DNA of 64,000 nucleotides from Vermamoeba vermiformis (Eukaryota; Tubulinea; Echinamoebida): contig JBEWZL010000266.1 of the NCBI GenBank assembly GCA_045837725.1, forward strand, positions 310,001 through 374,000. The letters are read 5' to 3'. Position numbers and translations under genes: made by a program. Shown here in pieces: positions 1-11,114 of the stretch (its first letter is position 1; each line of letters opens with the position of its first letter). Below the pieces are notes generated by a model. The model did no database searches. It had not been told where the DNA came from and was given only the letters and a program-made list of their open reading frames with translations.

Positions 1-30
1 ATATGATACTGATAACAAAATTAACTATAG

Positions 31-176
31 CCGGTGAGCCTTTGACCGCTGACGGTGCAGCACGCAAGCCCAGAGTGAACCGATTGGTCAGCTTGTTCCA
101 ATGGTTGAAGCGCAAGCAAGAAGAGATTATCCCCGTTGAGAGCTTCAGAACTAAGCGCGACACTAAAACTTTCTAA
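31..176 (+). CDS. 3' end of an unidentified gene (last exon)
   Basis: This is the final exon of a plus-strand gene that begins outside the window. An A/T-rich stretch ends in a splice acceptor (TTAACTATAG) at base 30, and the exon then reads in one open frame to TAA at 174-176. The tail of about 48 residues is basic: it contains KPRVNRLVSLFQWLKRKQEE and ends RDTKTF. I do not recognise the family. The codon use looks like that of the real exons elsewhere in the window, which supports a genuine coding end. It is followed, tail to tail, by the dynactin-like gene on the other strand about 180 bases away. The gap holds only A/T-rich 3' flank. Confidence 0.55.
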
Positions 177-352
177 ATATGATCGTCATATATCATGAGA
201 CTTCATGGCATATTGAATTGCTCGCGGACTTCATGTCACAAAATTTTTGTTAAATAGAATTACAATATTTAATTTCGATTAAAAACAATAACATCATATA
301 TGGCTATTATATTCGTATGAAATATATTTATTATAATACAAGTGACTCGGAT

Positions 353-1283
353 CTATTTTTTGGTCAGCAACTCATCGACGGTTTGTTCCCATTTGCTTAA
401 CATATAATCCCAATATAAGAACTTCTGCGACAATGCAGTGATCTATATAACAATATTAATATGATTATACGAGTAAGTATGAATATAGAATGGTCTTACT
501 GTTTCATCGTAAGCGAAAATTAAATTATTGTAGCGTTCTTCCATTTGATTGGCCATTAATCTCTGATCGATGTGTACACTACTGATAGACTCGACTTTTG
601 CACCCACTTGTTTAATATCTAATAATAAGACAAATTAATATTTTGATCCAAACACAAAAGGAGGCCAAATCCACTACGTAAATTTGTTTTAAATAGATTA
701 TATGCTTACTTTGAATATACTCGGTGTTGATGTATTTTTTCAACTCGTTCAATTTGCTAACTAATTGCGCTGTGTCCTTCAAAGTCGTCTGCATCGCCAC
801 GACAATTTCAGCTTTGACTTCAGCTGGCAATGTAGCCTCGCTATTATCTAATATTGCACTTGCTTGTTGATCTAATTAATAAATCATTACTACTTGCTCG
901 ATAATAATAATTAACTCGGAATTGAACGGATCTGTCGTTTGTTGATTTTGTTAGTAATTATTTTACTTACGTTTATCAAATAAATTCTGTATTTCCTTAT
1001 TTTTTGAAAGCACCGTATTGAATTGTTTATGCAGATCTACCACAGCTGAAGAAATATCTCTGTAAAAATTAAAATAAAAATTAGGAAATTGTCAAAATGC
1101 CAAAACAGCATAGATTATCGAGTAATGACATAAATGGAGTATTTTCAACATTATTATGGCCAAATATAAGCCTTACCCATCGAGTTTGGTTTTGGCATCT
1201 TGAAATGCATTGTTTGCTAACACTCGCTCGAGGGTTGTCAACCGCTCATCTAATAAAGCATAATCTTGATAGAAATTGGTCAT
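353..1283 (-). CDS. DCTN3: Dynactin subunit 3 (p24)-like protein
   Basis: A five-exon gene for a small, mainly helical protein of about 190 residues. I chose the start at MTNFYQDYALLDERLTTLER (base 1283) because the exon opens there and the encoded segment resembles the N-terminal LERxL helix of dynactin p24. Later exons match that family in order: an ISS...K-I-L helix, LKKYINTEYI (p24 has LIKYLDPEYI), SSVHIDQRL, and a C-terminal ALSQKFLYWDYML (p24 has LLSKQFVQWDELL). Dynactin p24 sits in the shoulder of the dynactin complex and helps dynein-driven transport. Junctions are GT-AG and keep the frame, for instance the phase-0 donor after DET near 500. The family is poorly conserved, so the name rests on order and a few motifs; a generic coiled-coil protein remains possible. 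Confidence 0.55.
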
Positions 1284-2007
1284 TGTTTGACTTGACAACC
1301 GTTGGACTGTCGTGGAACTTGTTAACAAAAAGATCCGAACTCAATTAAATTGATTGTACGCTAGAAACACCACGCAGATATATTCTAGTAATAACAATCC
1401 TAAACGAAGTTCTATAATCAGCGCTGACGCAAGAGGTTCAGTGTTCGAATTATTGGATCCCATCCATGGGATTTTGTTCCTGTACAAAATTCTTTGTTAC
1501 AATCGCTATGATTATTACACTGCCGTATAATATTATTACGCGGCTATAATTGGCTGCAAGTAACAAGGTTTGTTAAAATTAATTATTTTTAATTTTTAAA
1601 TTGAACCTGTCAAATATTGCAATCGTGAGATTAGGCACCACTCGCAGCATTGCTTAAGCGCGAATAATTATGAAATCCTTATGTCGTACCGCCTTCACTT
1701 TCGGACCTTGATCTCCTAGTATTACGGTAAGTTTGAAAGGGAAAAGTAAGATTTGAACACTTTAATAACCCTTCGTATCTTATTAGTGCAATCGAGGTCG
1801 GGAACATCGATGAAACCGCGGGTCTGCAAGTCCCACGGAGCATCAAGCACGTGACAGGTTGACGCAAGATTTCAACTCTCGTAAAATTTTACGGCGGACC
1901 TGTTCCGTTTAACTTTTTGTTCCGGGGCCTCGGGTATTTAAGTCCAACTGACAGGCCAGTTTAAAAATATTTTTAGAACAAGTCACAACGCACCACGAGA
2001 TCTGAAA
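1284..2007. other. Divergent intergenic spacer with P450 promoter region
   Basis: There is no supported gene here. The right end is the upstream region of the P450 fusion: a GGGTATTTAAG element lies at about 1931-1941 and a TTTAAAAATATTTTTAG run about 40 bases upstream of the start codon. The left half is the 5' flank of the dynactin-like gene. A short minus-strand ORF at 1679-1867 has low-complexity composition and no flanking splice signals. Confidence 0.4.
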
Positions 2008-5000
2008 ATGACTAGTGTTGCATCTAGTTTGTTAAAAAGGATTAATCCCTTTGGCAGGTCCAGCAAGGTAAGTGCCTTTAATATAAATACTTCGAAACAT
2101 GATTCTAATTTATTCTAATGGTTTATTCAGCCTACTGAACGCTCTGTGGCAGTTTTCCACGGAGATGAAGGCAGATTGTTTGAAGTGAAGAACGACTTCC
2201 AAGCTTTTATTGATCATGTTGCAGAGCACTTCAAGTTGGGTTCAGTCGTCGTAAGTTTGATTATATTCGAGCTTTGGATAATTATTGAACCAAGGTTTTT
2301 AAACTGATCCCAGTTCACAACGTTTCAATTTACTGAAGATATCTGATTTATTTCGGTATTCTTCTTCTAACGAATTTAAATCATATAGCTCGTCTCTTCG
2401 GACGGTACTCAAGCAATCTCCATCGCTCACTTGCAAAAGCACGAGTTGTTCTTTATCGACGACGGTGCTAATCTGCTTCCAATTCCCGAAGGTCCTCCAC
2501 CATACCCTATCGTTGGAAACTTGCCTCAATTGAAGCCCGAGCTTATCATTAGGTAACTTAGTCCCTTTTGATTGCGCAACGCCATTAAATAAACTTTTTT
2601 TCAGATGCATTGAGCTCTCAAAAGTATACGGCACAGTATGGAAATTTACTTTGCCCGGCGTCACTGCAGTGTTTGTTGGCGAGCCTGACCTCGTTCAAGA
2701 GGTTATTGCTAACCCTGCAAGCTTCCCTAAGGTATACAACTCCGGATTTAGTTTGGTATACTCCACATTTAAACTCTAACGTGTCTAATAATAGAAAGTC
2801 GAAGCTGGTATCTTGCTCGAGCTCAGAGGGTTGGCTGGTGATGGCTTGTTCACTGCCAGTGATTACGAAGAGAATTGGGCCTTGGCGCATCGTATTTTAA
2901 TGCCTGCTTTCTCCGGCAAGGCGATTAAAACCTACATCCCCGCTATTATTCATTGTAAGTCCGATTGCTCGCGTTAAAGCCATTAATTGACCTTCATACT
3001 ACAGCGACCTACAAATGCTTGAAGGCCTGGGACCACTACAAGCCTGATGACGACGTTGATTTTAGCTCTTGGATGACTAAGGTATACAAAAGTATAATCA
3101 ATCACTTTTTTAACTTTACTTAAAAAGAACCTCGTTCATGAATAAAATAATCTCACGCTTTGTTTTTGACAGATGACATTTGACACGATTGGATTGTGTG
3201 GATTTGGCTACGACTTCCAAAGTCTCGAGCACGAGACCGAAGCCAAGTTCATTGGCCAAATGGTCAAAGTGCTCAAAGTCGCTCAAAAGCGCGTGGCCAA
3301 GACTGAACTCGGCAAGTTGTTCCCGTCTGCGGAGGACCGCGACTACTTCGCCACCGTCAAGGACATGCAATCTGTCGTGTCTGAGGTGTTAGAGGCCCGC
3401 AAAAAGATGAGCAAAGAGTAAGAATATCTGAGTCAATTGAATTGAATCACCCAAAGTATACTAACATATCTCCGTGCACAGAGAACGCGAGTCAAAGAAT
3501 GATCTTCTTGGCTTGATGTTGGAAGCTCGAGACCCTCAAACTGGCAAGGGCCTGTCCGTAAGTCATGATTTTTTTTTTCACGCGCCACATCCGCAATTTA
3601 TGACTCCCGCCGGATAGGACCAAAACATTGTATACCAAGTCTTGACTTTCTTAATTGCCGGTCACGAGACTACGAGCAACTTGTTGTCTTGGACCTTCTA
3701 CTTGCTTTCTCAACACCCCAACGTTGAGCTGAAGGCACTCGAAGAAGTTGATCGCATCCTCGATTCAGATCCTAATGTCCCTCCTACCGAGAAACAAATC
3801 CAAAACCTCAAGTACATCCCTATGATCTTGAAGGAAGCCCTCCGCTTGTACCCTCCCGCCCCTGCTTTTGGCAAGAATGTCGAGAAGGATGGCACCAAGT
3901 TGGGCCCTTACCGTGTCGACAAAGGCACCTTGATCCTTAACTGCGTGTTTGCCCTGCACAGACACCCTAAGTACTGGAAGAATCCTGACACTTTTGACCC
4001 CGAGAACTTCGCCCCTGAGAACGTTGTGGGCAGACATCCTTACGCCTACTTGCCGTTCTCAACCGGTCCTCGTGCTTGCATTGGCATGCAATTCGCAGTG
4101 CTCGAAGCTACGGTATGTCAATGCTTGTGACACGTGCCAAATCTAACTTCCGCACTAGATCTTCCTTGCCATGGTCCTCCGTCAAAAGCTCGTGCGCTTG
4201 TCACCCTCTTCTCAACCCAAGTTGAGCGCTGAGACCATCACTCTCAGACCTAAGGGCCTCGTCATGCGCATTCACACTCGCGACCGTTCTACCGTCCACG
4301 CACACGCCGAGCCTGCCCCTTCAGAATCCAAGCCCGTTACCGTCCCTGAAGTCGTTGTCGAGCGAGCTACTGATGCCAAGGCCACTGTCTTGCCCGCTGC
4401 TCTTAAGTCAGACGCTCCAGCCGTGACTATTCTCTTCGGCTCCAACACTGGTACTAGCGAAGAAGCCGCTTATCAATTGGCCAACCTCGCGAAGAAAGAA
4501 GGCTTCAAGACCGCTGCCATTGCTCCTCTTGACAGCTACATTGGCAAACTTGGTCACGGTACGATATAGCTCCTTATTCACGGAACTGTACTAACGACAA
4601 GTAGAGCCCATTCCTCTCTTGCTCATCGTTGCTTCAACCTACAACGGCAATCCTCCTGACAACGCCGTTAAGTTCAGCAAGTGGCTCGACGAAGCTGTTA
4701 CCACCTGCCCGCACATGCTTCGTGGCACCAAGTACGCCGTGTTTGGCATTGGTAACTCGCAATGGCAATCGTACCAAGCCTTCCCCACCAAGATCGACAC
4801 TAAGCTTGCCCAATTGAGTGCCACCAGACTCTTTGCTCGTGGCGCAGGTGACGTCGATAAAGACTACGAGGAAGCGTAAGCACTACTAAATTAGATGTCC
4901 TATTGATTTGATATTAACGTGACGTGCAGATTCATTGACTGGAAGCCTCGTTTGTTCCAAACTCTTCGTTCCCTCTACACTGATGAAAGTGCACCACTCC

Positions 5001-6412
5001 AAGTCGGCGTTGAACACGAGACGCAGTTCAAAGCCAATGTCAAGGTTGAAGAACAACCCGCTGATGCTCCAGAGGGTCCTCACTTTGCCTCTATTGCCGA
5101 AGCTCAGTACTGCGAAGTCCTCGCCTCTCGTGAGCTCCAATCTGCGACTTCAGACAGACACACTCGTCACTTGGAATTCGCTCTTCCTAAGGACGTGACT
5201 TACACCACTGGTGATCACTTGGGTGTTTGCCCTGTGAACAACCAAAAGCTCGTCGATGCTATTGCTGCCCGTCTTGGCACTGACTTGAAAAAGAAGGTCA
5301 AGTTGTCGCTCATTGACAGCTCGTTCGTGTCCAAAAAGTCGACTCTGCCCTTGAATGTCGTCACCACCGTTCAGTAAGTTACAATGACACCGTGCTCTAC
5401 GACGAGACCGACTAACTTACTCTATTCTTTAGGGACATTTTAGCCCGCTTTGTTGACTTGAATGTTGCCCCGAGCAGACAAGCTCTCAGAGTCTTCTCGC
5501 AATTCTGCACTGACAAGGAACAACAAGCAGCGTTGAAATTGTTGGCCAACCCTGAGTCTGAAGGCATTGAGGCCTACAAGAACTACTTCACCAACCAATG
5601 GAAGACCATTGTTGATGTCTTCGCTGACTTCTCTAGCATCAATGTACCTCTCGATGTCTTCCTCGAAGTGTCGCCCAAGTTGCAGCCGAGATTCTACTCG
5701 ATCTCTTCTGCTAACACTACCTTCCCTCACATTGCTCACCTCACTGGTACGTCGCACTATCTCACTGAAGTTAGACAGGAAAACTAACTTTTTCACAGTC
5801 GGTCTTGTCGACGAAGAGACTCCCGCCAAGAAGCACTACCTTGGTGTGTGCTCGTCGTACTTGAACAGCCTCAAGGCCGGCGACAAGGCCTTCGTGTTCG
5901 TTCAAGACACCAAGTCCACGTTCAGAGTGCCGACTGATCCCAACACGACCATGCTCATGGTCTGCGCTGGCACTGGTCTAGCTCCGTTCAGAGGATTCTT
6001 GCAAGAGCGCAAGCAGAGCATGGGAGCGCAAGGCCAAGTCGGCAAAAGCTTCTTGTTCTTTGGCTGCAGACATCCTGACAACGACTACATCTATCAAGAC
6101 GAGTTGGATCGACTCAAATCCGAGGGTGTGTTGACTGACGCTTTTGTTGCTTTCTCGCGCAAAGTTCCGACCAAGAAGGAGTACGTCCAAGACAAGATCT
6201 TGGAACAAAAAGAATTGGTCTGGGACTTGATCAAGGACAGCGACCCCAAGAAGTGCGTCGTCTATGTCTGCGGCAGTGCTCGTGGCATGGCTAAAGATGT
6301 GCGCGATACGTTTGAAAAGATCGCTGAGGAGTACTTGCCTGAAGCACTGGCGCAACGATTTGTCGCTGGTTTGCAAGAGAAGGGTGCGTACTTGGAGGAC
6401 GTTTGGGGTTAA
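2008..6412 (+). CDS. Self-sufficient cytochrome P450 / NADPH reductase fusion with N-terminal doublecortin-like domain
   Basis: Fourteen exons join to an open frame of 1188 codons. From about residue 85 the protein follows the CYP102/CYP505 (P450 BM3, P450foxy) layout. The proline-rich entry PIPEGPPPYPIVG comes first, then FDTIGLCGFGYDF, the I-helix AGHETTSN, the ExxR motif EALRLYPPAPAF and the haem ligand loop FSTGPRACIG (Cys near residue 495). After it come an FMN flavodoxin domain (LFGSNTGTSEE, VASTYNGNPPDNA, FGIGNSQW) and an FAD/NADPH reductase domain (RFYSISSA, CAGTGLAPFRGF, FFGCRHPDNDYIY). The C-terminus YLEDVWG parallels BM3 KDVWAG. Such enzymes hydroxylate fatty acids using NADPH with no partner. 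The extra 85 N-terminal residues (SVAVFHGDEGRLFEV...LVSSDGTQAISIAHL...FFIDDG) look like a doublecortin/beta-grasp fold, which I have not met in this family. There is no membrane anchor, so it is probably cytosolic. Confidence 0.93.
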
Positions 6413-6583
6413 ATTGTATCAGTGCTCTTGTACCTTCAGCGTTGGAGCATAAACCATTGTCACATTAATAAATTTATTTAAAAATATACCGAATAACAAC
6501 TTTAGTTCAATAAGTATAAATGTAAATAACGCCTCCATAGTTTGCATTTTTAGGACTAAACTAAGAGAGGTTTGATTAAGTCC

Positions 6584-9500
6584 TTAGTCATCACTAGCAG
6601 GCATATCAACTGACACGCTCATGTTGGTCGGGTCCGGATCCAGCGAAGCAGCACTAGCACTGCTCTTATTGAGACCGCCGCTCAAGTTCAACGGCGCACT
6701 GGTGCCAAAAGCGAGTTGTCCAAACATGAAAGGTTCGACAATGATATCGTGGAGGACGATTTGAGGTCCTGCACTGGCTTTTCAGCGACAATATTGACGA
6801 AAATTTCGAAGAACTTGATGGTGCTGACAATGTCGCGGTGTTGGGCTTGATTCAATTCAATGACCTTTAAGTTCTCAATCTTATTTCGCCAATGGTAGCA
6901 GTATGAGAGCGAGGCATACGGCACTGTTCCATCACCTATAATAACTTCATTAGGGCCAAATTTTGCTACTGAAACGGTACCGGATCTCATCGTGGGGTAG
7001 CCAGTCAACGCTGTTTATAGTCTCCGGTGTCTCATAGCCAACACCCTGTGCATGATATTATAAGCAATTAATAAGATAGAGAAGAATTTTTAACCCGTAC
7101 GTCTTTGATCTTGACACCGATGTCAGACATGACACCGTTGTAATTGGCCAAGTCGTATCTCTTTTTCTTGGAATTATAGACGTAGAAATACATCAATTGA
7201 GTTTCCAAGTCCACACCTAATCATACCACAATTAAATCTTTGCTTTAGATCCAGTTGCACTTACCATAAACGGCCACGAGGTTTTTAACAGGAGGAGGCT
7301 CGAGCATCATATGCTTAATGCCTAGTGTCCTATTCTCGCCAAAAGCCGGGTCATTGATGTACTCAGTAAGCAACTTGGCTTGGTTCTAAGGTGCAAGAAT
7401 TAATACCTGGATCCAACCCAAACAGCCGTGAGGGTTACTCACCACGGCACCAGCCATATTAAGCATTTGCATCTGATCCACGGTGTTATATCCGCCCTTC
7501 TCGGTCATGAAGGCTGCGTTTGGATTTTGAGTGCCTTTGTCTTCACGAAGATAAATGAATTTCTTCGAATCATCGTGGAAGAACAATTGCGAGTCAATCG
7601 GGTACAAGCTCGGACTGCTTCCTATAGAATAATATACCTTATTAACATCTACCTCTAATATCACTATGAACTTTACACACCGAAACTACGACTCAATCTG
7701 ATCGCTTGTCCAATGCTTAAAAACGGATCCATGCCCATCAATTCTCCAGAGATCTAAAAGTATGTTAGACTTGCTATAGTATTAATATTTTTAAGTACTA
7801 ACCGTTCCTCGAAGAATTTTAGGTGCACCGAGCCAAGGAGCCTAAAAAAAGTCCAAATTACTCATTCGTCCCAACTTTTGATAGTCGACAAGACTTACGC
7901 CAACGGCTACAAATGTGTGCACGTGATCGTCTATCCATTTTTGGCCAACAGAATTGCGGATCCAGTTCAAAAAGTAATGCGTGATGCGACAACCCATGGA
8001 GTGGCCAAAGATGACCACTGGCAACCGTTGCTTTGCCACAATTTCTTCAATGCTCTTTCTCAATGTCGTGAAGTAGCCGTCTCTAGCCTCCAAATAAGCG
8101 AATGGTATTCTCCAATCGTACTATATGGTCGAACATGTCAGATCAAGATCCGGTCACGAAATTTCAAAACTTACAGGGAACGCGAACAACGTCTCGTTCT
8201 CTACGTATCCGAATTCTAATAAGTTCTTAACAAGAGGTCCGCACACCTGTAAATGGAATTAACACTGATTTACTCACATTCAAAGTGTCGGACTTACGTA
8301 AGTGTACTTCTTGCCAATCAACGAATCAGCTTCCAAATAAGTAATTCCCGCGGTACCCGATACGTTACGAACTTTGATGCCTGTAAAGCTTAATGTTAGC
8401 TTAAGGGCTATACATGCATCCCTAACAACAATCCTACCTGGTGGATCTGACTTGCAATCGTCAGCCAACGACATGTGCTCGATCCAGTTGTTCTATGATC
8501 GTTTAATTAATTGAATTAAGGCCCAGTACTGATAACTTACCACTTGCGTCTTGTCGACTCCCTCTTCTCTATCTTGTTTCGTGAACACATTCGTAATGGT
8601 ATCGCCAAGGGCTAGCACGAAGATTAGATATTGTAACACCATAAAAAAGTCTTACAATTCATATTGTCGGTGAACTTCTTCCATAGCAAGTTGACACGTG
8701 TCTTGGTCAGTTTGTTGATGGACAGCCAGACGCGACTTCCCACCCAGTCTTTCTTGCCCTCAAGCACTTCCAGCGCCGAACTAGCCAGACCTTATCGTCG
8801 AGTTAGACACCTTATTTAAGATAATCGTATTGATAAGCATACCTGGAATCAACACGATTGGGTACTTCGGGTGATAACCTTGCTCGCGCATCAGTTTCGC
8901 GTATTTGCTTTGATTCAACAAATCCACAACTGGTGCTGCTGGATAGGTCAATGGAAGCCACATGTCCTTTTCAATAGGCGCATTAGGCGATTCGAGTAAT
9001 GGCAAGACGTCTTCGAGAGCAATGTCGGTCATTGCAAGCAAGTATGATTTGCCTTGAATCAACGTTAGACTTGATACAAGAACTATATGCAGTGCTAAGT
9101 ACCGTCAAACAGATTCCACACTGCAAATCGCAGCATTCCAACAGAGTTCAGAATGTCATCTGCCTTCAATGCAAACTGGAAGGTTTGATTGAAGAGCGGA
9201 TTTTGACCAGCATTAACCAGCGTCGACTTTGATTCATTCAACCACGACACAGTGACGCTAATTTTATAGTAGACGCGTTAATACCCTATTCCTCTCTCGG
9301 GTACCAATGTCAACTACTTACTACGGAGCGAAGTTATTTCCTACGAGTTCACGGGCTTCAATAATTCGCACCAAGAAAGGGCTCTCCCAAGAGCCAACAG
9401 GAGGCGTGTAATTCAAGCTAAAGTCCGTTAGTTAGAATAAACGGATGGACGAGCCAGACTTACATGACATGGAGCGAGCCACCAGGGGCATCTTTTCTCT

Positions 9501-10720
9501 CCTCCACCAACAGCTCTCGATGTTTTTGCTGCAACAACTTGACCTTCTTGAGTGCTTCGTTGATTTCGATGCCGCTAAGGCCTGATTTGGGCACATTATT
9601 GTTTTGAACAGTTAATGTCAACTGAACATCTCCTGCAACACTATGTGCGCCAGGAGTAGCAGGAATTAGCGGGAATCTGTGCGTAGTCGGCTGATTGACC
9701 GAAATGGTGCTAATAGGAATTTTGACACTGGCCTGGCAGAACCTTGTTAGCGATATAAATTATTTGCAAGATTTTGACTTACTCGAACGGCATCTGTTTT
9801 TGAGTTATACAAGTTCAATCTGACACCATAAATATCGTTGTCAGAAAGCACCCTAAATAAAATAGCAAGTCAGATCCGAGCTTGGCGATGGTTTTCTTAC
9901 ATCTCGTAGACCTCGTCGGTCCAGACTAACGTAGACTGCTTTTGTGCGTTCAATGAGTCCGTTACGATGGTATGTTGCAAGGGCTTAGTAAACTCTTTGT
10001 CGGTGCAGAGAGCGATCTGCCAAAACGGTTGCAAAACCTCCTCTAAAATGCGATTCAGAATTGACGCATCTTATAATTTTACATTACCTTGAGCGTACTC
10101 TTGAAGATCCCTTCCCTCGGTGACTATGTGCCAATTAGTTTAGGAAACAAATAGAGTTCATGAACAGATCTCTTAATTTTCTCCGTGCTCCGGTGTACGT
10201 ACGAGTAATACGAAGAACTGGCTTAGAATCCGATAATTGCAAAAACTTGAGGAAGAAAGGGCTCTTCAGTATGTCTTTTGTGCTAAGACAGGCTTTCAAA
10301 AATGCATCCAGCGTGTCTCTTCGTTTATTTTGAGATTTCTGTAGAAGTTAGCACTATGCAATTTCTACAAAATTTATGTATTACCTCGTCTCTGCTGACT
10401 CCAAATTTTGATTTTTTAGGAAAGGGAGCGTCGTCAATATTTTTGTAAGTTTTGCTCAACTTTGCCGCAGTTAGTTTTTAAGCCATGATACTGACGAATA
10501 TTACCTCATTCTTCAAGTCTTCAAATTCTTTGAATCGGCGATTAATAAAGAACGCATTTGATGGGTCGTCAGTTTTTTGAACTCGGATTTTAAAAACCTA
10601 AAAATCCAAAATTAATTCTTAACTATTCCAACCGCTGAATCATTATAACTCTACCGTATAAGGCCCATCTACCTTGCAATTGATAGCCTTAACGACCGAC
10701 ACATCCGATATGGATTGCAT
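6584..10720 (-). CDS. PX-C2-LCAT family lipid acyltransferase/lipase
   Basis: A many-exon minus-strand gene. I start it at MQSISDVSVVKA (10720). The first exons form a phosphoinositide-binding PX domain: VFKIRVQKTDD, FFINRRFKEFEDL, PFPKKSKFG and RRDTLDAFLKACL. The middle exons are a beta-rich C2-like region (WQIALCTD..., VWTDEVYEM, GVRLNLYNSK). The C-terminal half is an LCAT/PDAT-type alpha/beta hydrolase: YPIVLIPGM oxyanion region, DWRIPFAYLEARDGYF, nucleophile elbow VVIFGHSMGC, and IIGDGTVPYASLSYC near the end. LCAT enzymes move or release acyl chains on phospholipids, and PX plus C2 would place this one on membranes. The long frame after GDGTVP runs out at 6688. A more protein-like tail (NLSGGLNKSSASAASLDPDP..., stop at 6584) lies in another frame from about 6778, so a one- or two-base slip or tiny intron is likely there. 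Confidence 0.75.
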
Positions 10721-11114
10721 TTTAGTGCTACTTCGGTAGTCCTAGAGGTTGTTAAGATCGAAATAGAGATTATGTATGACAGGAAGCTACTTCTGATCAA
10801 TACCTGATCGGTGGTTAAACTGGGTAGGCCAAAAACGGAAAAGGTTCATTTCTAATTTTGAGTTTTGCGGTTTCACAAATCTCGCATCGAGATATACCTG
10901 GTATATATATAGCAACACTATGGAAAGTCATTGCTATCAACCATCTTAGTAGATTGATGAGAGTAAGGGGTTGAACCTAAATTGATCCGTCAAGCAATAG
11001 TTAAAACGGTGCTAAAGATCCAACTTACGTGAGGACTTTATTGTGAGTTATCCTTTTGTGAACGAGTTCTTTCGTATTATTTACATTATGAACAAATGAG
11101 TATTGAGTAGGGAT

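Noticed and set aside
1420-1470. Possible tRNA B-box (GGTTCAGTGTTCGAATTATT)
   Set aside because: No matching A-box, acceptor stem or cloverleaf could be drawn around it.
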